A DNA stretch of 39,236 nt from JBEKSX01 sp049516635 (GTDB taxonomy: Bacteria; Bacteroidota; Ignavibacteria; Tepidaquicellales; OLB5): assembly GCA_049516635.1 (NCBI GenBank), contig JBEKSX010000019.1, forward strand, positions 1 through 39,236, read 5' to 3'. Positions 34,092-39,236 of this stretch are shown piece after piece. A model generated the notes under the pieces. The model saw only the letters and a program-made list of their open reading frames with translations. It was not told the DNA's origin and ran no database searches. The translations under genes and the position numbers were made by a program. The number at the start of each line of letters is the position of its first letter. Positions within the stretch are counted from its first letter, which is position 1.

Positions 34092-34149
34092 GGGTATGGC
34101 AATTCTCCGGGAGATTCAGAGGGGACCCGGGAAAAAATTTAATTTACTG

Positions 34150-34231
34150 TTTGATTCAGTTTCAAAACCCCCTGCCTTGCAGGCGTCCCCCCTTTAATTA
34201 AAGGGGGGATTGAGGGGGGTTTTAAGAAAGG
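34150..34231. repeat. 82-bp palindromic direct repeat, copy 1
   Basis: Starts TTTGATTCAGTTTCAAAAC and ends TTAAGAAAGG. It contains CCTGC-CTT-GCAGG, the exact palindrome CCCCCCTTTAATTAAAGGGGGG (34187-34208 region) and an outer AAAACCCCC / GGGGGGTTTT pair. Weaker similarity to copy 2 extends left to about 34108 (CAGAGGGGAC). Confidence 0.85.
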
Positions 34232-34254
34232 TTATAAAGGATTTACAAAAAATA

Positions 34255-34348
34255 TTTTCCCCCTTGTTGGGTAGCTTGCCCTAACCTCTGGTGGGTTATC
34301 ACCAACAATAGAAATTGCTGTTGGTCGCAAGACCAGCAGTGGGGAAAA
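34255..34348. other. Structured element with a GCAA tetraloop
   Basis: Outer stem TTTTCCCC (34255-34262) / GGGGAAAA (34341-34348). Inside lie helix TTGTTGG (34264-34270) / CCAACAA (34302-34308), which encloses hairpin TAACC-TCTGGTG-GGTTA, and a 9-bp hairpin CTGTTGGTC-GCAA-GACCAGCAG (34318-34339). It could be a folded RNA or another palindromic repeat family. Confidence 0.55.
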
Positions 34349-34445
34349 AATGGCATATAACGTTAACGCATTATAGATTCTAAAATCCTCAGAGTCCCCG
34401 GTAGGAGACTCAGAGGGGACTTGTGAAAAATAATTTACTTTGTTG

Positions 34446-34527
34446 TTTGATTCAGTTTCAAAACCCCCTGCCTTGCAGGCGTCCCCCCTTTAATTAAAGG
34501 GGGGATTTAGGGGGGTATTAAGAAAGG
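34446..34527. repeat. 82-bp palindromic direct repeat, copy 2
   Basis: Differs from copy 1 at only about two or three bases across 82. It has the same orientation and lies 296 bases further on. The preceding hairpin AGTCCCC/GGGGACT (34393-34422) is the counterpart of the less regular 34108-34130. Confidence 0.85.
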
Positions 34528-34596
34528 ATTGAATACTCCCGTTATTAATGTCCGCATCCAGCCCCCTGCTTTTCACAGTGTGTATAAATTATTACC

Positions 34597-34627
34597 TTGA
34601 ATTATGCAGATTGTTATAGTATATTTG
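34597..34627 (+). promoter_or_regulatory. Consensus promoter with no gene behind it
   Basis: TTG (34597-34599), 20 bases, TATATTTG (34620-34627): exact TTG-N20-TAnnTTTG. Transcription would begin near 34634 and enter the repeat region; no open frame of any size follows on this strand. Confidence 0.6.
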
Positions 34628-34681
34628 TATTTTAGTAAGATCACGCCCCGACGGTACGGCGGGGGGAGGTGGTAAAGATTT

Positions 34682-34700
34682 GTTCTTTGGCATTTTGGCA
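34682..34700 (+). promoter_or_regulatory. boxA-like element, first copy
   Basis: GTTCTTTGGCATTTTGGCA, recurring with one change at 35081-35099. It resembles the boxA antitermination signal of rRNA leaders (GCTCTTTAACA in E. coli). It lies 48 bases past the predicted start of the orphan promoter. Confidence 0.4.
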
Positions 34701-34714
34701 CTATTAATAATATT

Positions 34715-34750
34715 CTCCCCTTTACGAAAGGGGAGAAACGGCTTTAGCCG
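34715..34750. repeat. Two adjacent hairpins
   Basis: CTCCCCTTT-ACG-AAAGGGGAG (34715-34735) and CGGCT-TT-AGCCG (34739-34750). Probably a third palindromic intergenic repeat family. Confidence 0.7.
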
Positions 34751-34787
34751 AGAGGGGTTCATTACTAAGTAGTCACTACTTAATCGG

Positions 34788-35099
34788 TCAAAAAGTGGCG
34801 ATTCTGAGCTTCCTTATTACTTGTGATTACTTAAGTAATGGGGTGGGTATCCTGTTTGTAAACCTTGAAAAAACAGTGGTCTGATTCATAATGATGTTTG
34901 TGACTTTTTGGCATAACTTAATACACCGAAAAGGTAACTAAGTTACCCTAACTTAAATTTTCAAAAAGTGGCGTTTAGTAAATATATTTTATGTTTTTTC
35001 GATAGTGGGGTAACTTAAGTTACCCAGTGGGTACCCCTTTATTAAACCTAGAAAAAAACAGTACTATAAAATCCGCAATCGTTCTTTGACATTTTGGCA
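34788..35099. repeat. Diverged tandem duplication (two units)
   Basis: Unit 1 (34788-34915) and unit 2 (34961-35099) share, in order: TCAAAAAGTGGCG; a CTTAAG-centred palindrome (ATTACTTAAGTAAT at 34826-34839, GGGTAACTTAAGTTACCC at 35008-35025); GTGGGTA; TAAACCT-GAAAAAA-CAGT; and a tail ending TTTTGGCA. The stretches between the blocks have diverged. Confidence 0.7.
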
Positions 35100-35113
35100 A
35101 AAAAGGCAGGTTA

Positions 35114-37045
35114 TTACTTATTATCGTCATCCTGAAGATCTCTTGAATTATCTTCTTTCTTTTCTTTTGAAGTATCTATAAAATTTTTGTTGAGCTGGTT
35201 TTGCAATTCTTTATGCTGTTGTTTCAATTCTTCTTCTCTTTCCTTTTGTTCCTTTTTAAGTTCCTCGTCTCTTTCTTTCTGTTCACGCTTCAATTCCTCG
35301 TTCATCTGCTTCATTTCTTCATTTCTTTCTTTCGCGTTTTGCTTTAATTCTTCTTCTCGTTCTTTTTGTTCCTGTTTGAGCTCTTCCTGCTGTTCCTTTT
35401 CATTCTCCTTCAGTTCCTCCTGCATTTCCTTTTGGTTTTGTATATGGATCTGAATTTTTAAATCTTTAATGTTTTCCAGATTCTTCAGGCTTTCCTGCGT
35501 TATCTTGTTTATATTTTCCATATCTACATGAGGAACTGTATAAATTTCTTCCAGGTCCTTATTCATTTTTTCCATCTGTTCATCTAGCTTATCCTGGTTC
35601 TTCTCAAGTTCCTTGTTCATTTTTTCCATAGCTTTATCCATTTTTTCCATAGCTTTGTTCATTTTTTCCATCTCTTTATCCATCAGGTCGTCCGGTATTG
35701 ACGGGATATTATGCAGGTCCTGCAGGGACTGGAGATCTTCCAGGTCCCCGAGGTGCTTCTGAATATTTTCCTGTATCTTTTCCTGCAGCTCCTTTTGTTT
35801 TTCTTCGTTGCCCAGCTGCTGCTTCTGAATATTTTCAAGATTTTCCTTGAGTTCTTTCTGCAGGTCTTTCATTTTTGACTGGAGCTCTTCATTCAGGTCT
35901 TTCTGAAATTTCTGTATCCATTCGTTTAGTGCTTTCGAATCGAAGTACGGTATACTGTCTCCTGTCAGAACACCGGGCGGAGGGGCGATCCTCGTCAGGC
36001 GTTCATAAACTTTCATTTTGTTGTCACCTTCAACTTTTGGAAGCAGGTTTATGAGGGTCACTGCGTCCGGTTTAGTGGCGTGTTTCAAGATTGAATTGAC
36101 CGCAGCACTTCCGCCTTTTCCGAAATCGTAGCTCATCAGAGCTGCTCTTAATTCCGGTGATGAATTGGACCTGTAAGGTGTGCCCGGACCTATACCTTCT
36201 TTTGCCATACAAAATTTACCCGCCGGGACAAGAGATTCACGTCCGTTAGCAGATAGTGCAACCATTCCCGATTTTACATAGATCAACCCGTCACCTTTGT
36301 CATCTATCGACATCGTGTATGAGCATCCCAGGTCAATAGCTGTTGCCGACCTGCTCTCGACAAAGAAAGTACCCGGCTTTGTATTTATATCGGCATCGAT
36401 AGTACCGTATTCGAGCCCGATATGCTGTTCATTCCCGTCAGCACGGATTATTTTGACCTTCGTGTTCGGTTGTATCGTTACATTGCCGACTCCCGGTATC
36501 TGGAGAACTGCCTGGGCAGAATCTTTTGTTGTTACCCAGTCTCCGATCTTGATGCTGTCGGTTCCCGTTACTATTTTCGAATTAATTTGCGTGACGCCTT
36601 TTATCTTTATTACAGGCCAGTATGAATAAGTAACACCGAGATGCAGTGCATTCTTTTCTTTCAGCAAATATGGAAGAATTGCTATCAATAATATCGCCGC
36701 CATAAGGCTCACAACGGTATATTTGACCCAGGTTCTCCTCATAAAACTTTCATGGATCTCCGGTTTCCCGGCTGCTCCGTTGGTTTTAAACGGCAAAATC
36801 TTTGCAGTGTATTTTTTTCCTTTTGCCGGTTGTATCCTCTTTTCGATATTCGTCCAGAGATCATGTTCCGGTAAAATATTTTTGGGTAGAGAAGCGGCTT
36901 TTTCAAGAAGCTTAACGGTCTCTTCAACTTTCTTCGTGCAAGACGGACACCCTGTTAGATGTTCTTCGAATAACCTTCTGTCATCTTCGGATATTAACCC
37001 GTCGATGTAATCATCTATTAATATTTCTATATCTTTGCAATTCAT
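35114..37045 (-). CDS. FecR-type anti-sigma factor with long periplasmic coiled coil
   Basis: 643 residues, about twice the usual size. The N-terminal zf-HC2 anti-sigma domain has Cys3, His29, Cys33 and Cys36 (HxxxCxxC). One membrane span follows (about 109-128). Next is a FecR-like domain (about 160-265, GDWVTTKDSAQAVLQIPGVGNVTI, GTFFVESRSATAIDLG). A helical segment (about 300-365) leads to a coiled coil of some 260 residues (about 370-630) built of Glu, Lys, Gln and Met heptads, with repeats such as MEKMDKAMEKMNKE and KEQKEREEELK. The coiled coil would lie in the periplasm. It overlaps the sigma gene by 4 bases and surely holds that sigma factor in check. Confidence 0.88.
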   Translation of the reverse strand: MNCKDIEILIDDYIDGLISEDDRRLFEEHLTGCPSCTKKVEETVKLLEKAASLPKNILPEHDLWTNIEKRIQPAKGKKYTAKILPFKTNGAAGKPEIHESFMRRTWVKYTVVSLMAAILLIAILPYLLKEKNALHLGVTYSYWPVIKIKGVTQINSKIVTGTDSIKIGDWVTTKDSAQAVLQIPGVGNVTIQPNTKVKIIRADGNEQHIGLEYGTIDADINTKPGTFFVESRSATAIDLGCSYTMSIDDKGDGLIYVKSGMVALSANGRESLVPAGKFCMAKEGIGPGTPYRSNSSPELRAALMSYDFGKGGSAAVNSILKHATKPDAVTLINLLPKVEGDNKMKVYERLTRIAPPPGVLTGDSIPYFDSKALNEWIQKFQKDLNEELQSKMKDLQKELKENLENIQKQQLGNEEKQKELQEKIQENIQKHLGDLEDLQSLQDLHNIPSIPDDLMDKEMEKMNKAMEKMDKAMEKMNKELEKNQDKLDEQMEKMNKDLEEIYTVPHVDMENINKITQESLKNLENIKDLKIQIHIQNQKEMQEELKENEKEQQEELKQEQKEREEELKQNAKERNEEMKQMNEELKREQKERDEELKKEQKEREEELKQQHKELQNQLNKNFIDTSKEKKEDNSRDLQDDDNK

Positions 37046-37629
37046 TTTGAAAGCTCCTCTCTTAAAATTTTTCTTGCCCTGTGCAAATGTGCCTTTGATG
37101 TTCCTTCCTGTATTTTTATCATTTTTGATATTTCATTGTGCTTGTAACCCTCAATATCATGCAATATAAAAACCGCCTTTGCCTGACCCGGAAGTGAAGA
37201 AATGGCTTTTTCAAGGTCTATATTCAGACCATGGTGTGTATCTGTTTTCCCATCAGCCCTTTCATAAGGTGTCAGATCGTCAGAAGTGATCAATTTTTTC
37301 AGCAGTCTCTTCTCCGATCTTTTTTGCATAAGGAATTCGTTTACGGCAATGCTATGCAGCCAGGTTGTGAACTTGCTCTCACCCCTGAACTGGTGAAGGT
37401 TTTCCCATGCTTTTACAAATACATCCTGTGTGAGCTCTTCAGCGAACTGGCGTACAGCCGATAGCCGCAGGCAGAAAGCATAGATACGCTGAACGTGCTC
37501 TTCGAAGATCTTTTTAAAAGCAGAATGGTCACCCCGTCTTGCAGCAGTTATTAATTCTATTTCCGAGTATGTATTGCTCACTGCAAGCTCCAGACTGTTA
37601 TAAACGTATTTAACGGGTTCAGCACGCAT
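37042..37629 (-). CDS. ECF-family RNA polymerase sigma factor
   Basis: 195 residues. Sigma region 2 (about 28-95) shows DHSAFKKIFEEHVQRIYAFCLRL, AEELTQDVFVKAWENLHQFRGESKFTTWLHSIAVNEFL; region 4 (about 133-190) shows ISSLPGQAKAVFILHDIEGYKHNEISKMIKIQEGTSKAHLHRARKIL. No anti-sigma-like extra domain is fused. It is translationally coupled to the anti-sigma gene. It most likely controls an envelope-stress or surface regulon and probably its own operon, but no promoter motif could be identified upstream. Confidence 0.93.
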   Translation of the reverse strand: MRAEPVKYVYNSLELAVSNTYSEIELITAARRGDHSAFKKIFEEHVQRIYAFCLRLSAVRQFAEELTQDVFVKAWENLHQFRGESKFTTWLHSIAVNEFLMQKRSEKRLLKKLITSDDLTPYERADGKTDTHHGLNIDLEKAISSLPGQAKAVFILHDIEGYKHNEISKMIKIQEGTSKAHLHRARKILREELSK

Positions 37630-37939
37630 TTTATCTTTTGTAATCTATTCATTTAGATGCCCCGTGTTTTAAAAAGGTTTAGATGATAATAAAATATTGT
37701 AGATGGAATTTTATAAAAAAATGCAAAATTCATTAAGTATTTGTTTCTTGGGAAAAAACATTAAAAATCCGCGGAAATTGGGAAATCTATTTTCTAAACA
37801 CTTACTATTTCAAAATCTATCCTTAAAATCGTATAATATTCTCTTTAATTAACATGAGGTTATTATTGTGCAAAATCGTGCATTTTAACGGAAATGCGCT
37901 GCTAGGTAAAATTTTTTTCGAACAGGATAAAATTTTCAC
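37630..37939. other. Intergenic region between divergent units, no gene seen
   Basis: AT-rich, about 310 bases between the sigma gene and the promoter at 37940. It includes the repeat GTGCAAAATCGTGCA (37868-37882). No open frame or RNA is supported. Confidence 0.4.
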
Positions 37940-37986
37940 TTGACAAAATAAAACTGATGAAGTATTTTACTTTAAAATTCAAAGTA
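37940..37986 (+). promoter_or_regulatory. Promoter with overlapping inverted repeat (candidate operator)
   Basis: TTGACA (37940-37945), 17 bases, TATTTT (37963-37968) fits a sigma-70-like promoter. TACTTT-N7-AAAGTA (37968-37986) overlaps its start site and could bind the winged-helix regulator coded two genes on. Confidence 0.45.
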
Positions 37987-38004
37987 CTTTAAAAAAATAA
38001 AAAC

Positions 38005-38607
38005 ATGGAGCTAAAACAAGCGGAATCGGAAATTGCAGTAATCAAGAAAATTATGGAGGACAGCAAAAGGATCGCTGTCAATGACGGGAAGGATTTCATT
38101 ATCTGGGGAACCCTGGTCTTTACCGGCTTGATAGGAACGTATTTATTCATACTATGGAATATTGAGGTTTATATCGGATGGTTATGGTGTGCGGTTATTT
38201 TAATAGGATGGATATTCAGCATTAAGATGCATTCGAGGGCTAAGAAAAGTTGCAATGCAAGGACATTTGCCGGCAAGATACTCGGGGCACTATGGGTCTC
38301 GAGCGGGATAGGGATGAGCCTCATAGGATTCATAGCGGGAGCGGGGAGCACCATCAGTATGTGGGCGATATGTCCCCTGATAAGCATTATTCTGGGAATA
38401 GCTTATTATGTTAGTGGAATTATTTACGGGTATTCATGGATTAATTATATTTCACTGGGATGGTGGGCAGGTGCCGTTGTAATGTTCATTTTCCCGGGGA
38501 TATATACTCTTTTGCTTTTTGCACTGATGATGGCTATGCTTCAAATTCTTCCGGGTATGATTTTTTACCTCAGATGGAAAAGACAATATGGTAACGCTTT
38601 AACATGA
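38005..38607 (+). CDS. Multi-span membrane protein of unknown function
   Basis: 200 residues. A cytoplasmic charged helix (1-25) is followed by about six hydrophobic spans (33-51, 56-72, 90-110, 115-140 containing PLISIILGIAYYVSGIIYG, 145-163, 165-190) and a basic tail. No family recognised. It overlaps the winged-helix gene by 4 bases; such membrane-protein/regulator pairs are common in Bacteroidota and Firmicutes. A regulatory link is inferred. Confidence 0.75.
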   Translation: MELKQAESEIAVIKKIMEDSKRIAVNDGKDFIIWGTLVFTGLIGTYLFILWNIEVYIGWLWCAVILIGWIFSIKMHSRAKKSCNARTFAGKILGALWVSSGIGMSLIGFIAGAGSTISMWAICPLISIILGIAYYVSGIIYGYSWINYISLGWWAGAVVMFIFPGIYTLLLFALMMAMLQILPGMIFYLRWKRQYGNALT

Positions 38608-38900
38608 AAGATTTCGACTACCAGAAAATTGATGACGTTATCCATTCACGGATAAGAACGGCTATTATGGCTGTTCTAATTACCGTTGATGAAGCAGAAT
38701 TCACTTTCATCCGCGATAAAATAAATGCAACTGACGGGAATCTTAGTGTCCACCTGAAAAAATTGGAGGATCATAAATATATATCTGTCATAAAGAAATT
38801 CGTAAATAGAAAGCCGGTTTCCCTTTATAGATTAACCCAGAAAGGACGTCTGGCATTTGAACATTATATCAGGGAACTTGAAAACATAATTAAAAAATGA
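38604..38900 (+). CDS. Winged-helix transcriptional regulator (HTH_34 type)
   Basis: 98 residues, the size of the one-domain winged-helix family PF13601-like. IHSRIRTAIMAVLITVDEAEFTFIRDKINATDGNLSVHLKKLEDHKYISVIKKF gives helix 1, the turn helix, the recognition helix (NLSVHLKKLE) and the start of the wing (FVNRKPVSLYRLTQKGR). It binds DNA as a dimer and probably represses its own operon through the repeat at 37968-37986. It starts in the last codons of the membrane protein gene. Confidence 0.88.
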   Translation: MKDFDYQKIDDVIHSRIRTAIMAVLITVDEAEFTFIRDKINATDGNLSVHLKKLEDHKYISVIKKFVNRKPVSLYRLTQKGRLAFEHYIRELENIIKK

Positions 38901-38907
38901 AACTTAT

Positions 38908-39236
38908 ATGAAATATCTGATAATAATACATTGTTTGATCGTTTTGTTACTATTGAATCTTTCTCCTGTTTACGGGCAAAATGCAGATACACTTAATATT
39001 TCCTCAGTTAAAATCTCCGGAAAGGTCCTGGGCGAAAAACAAAAACCTCTTTACGGGGCAAATATTGTTATTGAAGGTTCAATTGACGGTGCTACATCGG
39101 ATTCGGCGGGGTATTTTGAATTCGAAACTACAAAGACAGGAAGGCAGATATTGATAGCAACTTCCATCGATTACAAAGAACAATCACGGGAGATCAGGTT
39201 GGAACCGGGCAAGAACATCGAGATCAATTTTCAACT
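38908..39236 (+). CDS. Carboxypeptidase-regulatory-domain protein, N-terminal part (partial)
   Basis: ATG 38908, 8 bases after the regulator stop, runs off the window with 109 codons visible. Signal peptide (about 1-24, ending SPVYGQ), then a CarboxypepD_reg-like beta sandwich: VKISGKVLGEKQKPLYGANI, VIEGSIDGATSDSAGYFEF. In Bacteroidota this domain usually precedes a TonB-dependent outer-membrane receptor, so that is the likeliest whole protein. It appears to be the third gene of the regulator operon. Confidence 0.8.
   Translation, partial: MKYLIIIHCLIVLLLLNLSPVYGQNADTLNISSVKISGKVLGEKQKPLYGANIVIEGSIDGATSDSAGYFEFETTKTGRQILIATSIDYKEQSREIRLEPGKNIEINFQ

Noticed and set aside
34150..35099. CRISPR array
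   Set aside because: There are only two copies of each repeat, spaced 173-296 bases apart, with no regular spacers and no cas genes in the window.
35187..35453. 88-codon + frame opposite the anti-sigma coiled coil
   Set aside because: It is a mirror of the Glu/Lys-rich heptads (Ser/Phe/Cys-rich translation), not a gene.

Overview
The window looks like chromosomal DNA from a member of the Bacteroidota/Ignavibacteriota side of the FCB group. Four secreted proteins (one of them broken) end in the NYPNPFNP-type type IX secretion (T9SS) C-terminal sorting domain typical of Ignavibacteria. Several promoters fit TTG-N18-20-TAnnTTT(G/A), the Bacteroidota housekeeping consensus. Lipoprotein signal peptides are common and the DNA is AT-rich. 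The genus cannot be fixed from the sequence.

Layout. 1-7.5 kb: start of a lipoprotein gene (-), then asnS, an inserted four-helix-bundle (23S rRNA intervening sequence type) gene, a YacP-like NYN nuclease, an ABC ATPase/permease pair, a lipoprotein, comM/yifB and a second lipoprotein. 7.5-8.4 kb: a REP-associated tyrosine transposase (RAYT) between copies of its palindromic repeats. 8.4-13 kb (-): a large FG-GAP/T9SS protein with an in-frame stop before its sorting domain, and a PIN-PhoH ATPase. 13-15.4 kb: three small envelope proteins. 15.4-21 kb: three T9SS cargo proteins; two share a duplicated leader. 21-21.8 kb: tRNA-Leu(GAG) inside a tandem array of broken tRNA-Leu copies with their own terminators. 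21.8-28.3 kb: a DUF4292-like protein (-), then alr, an unknown acidic protein, manC, methylmalonyl-CoA epimerase and an FMN-dependent alpha-hydroxy-acid oxidase. 28.4-30.8 kb (-): Nif3/YqfO-like remnant, C4 zinc-ribbon coiled coil, RNase HI and RNase P RNA in one tight unit behind a promoter and a terminator-like hairpin. 30.9-34.1 kb: CoA-binding protein, lipoprotein, serine-palmitoyltransferase-like enzyme, and a divergent NAD-dependent epimerase. 34.1-35.1 kb: about 1 kb without genes, packed with palindromic direct repeats, a structured element, a consensus promoter and a duplicated boxA-like block. 35.1-37.6 kb (-): ECF sigma factor and a FecR-type anti-sigma factor with a very long periplasmic coiled coil. 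38-39.2 kb: membrane protein, winged-helix regulator, and the start of a carboxypeptidase-regulatory-domain (probably TonB-receptor-like) gene.

Most genes are ordinary housekeeping or envelope genes. The unusual content is in the non-coding DNA: the tRNA-Leu array (21.3-21.76 kb), the RAYT/REP locus (7.5-8.4 kb), the repeat-rich candidate ncRNA locus (34.1-35.1 kb), and a palindromic repeat absorbed in frame into a T9SS protein (20.73-20.78 kb). All calls come from reading the sequence; no database search was run.
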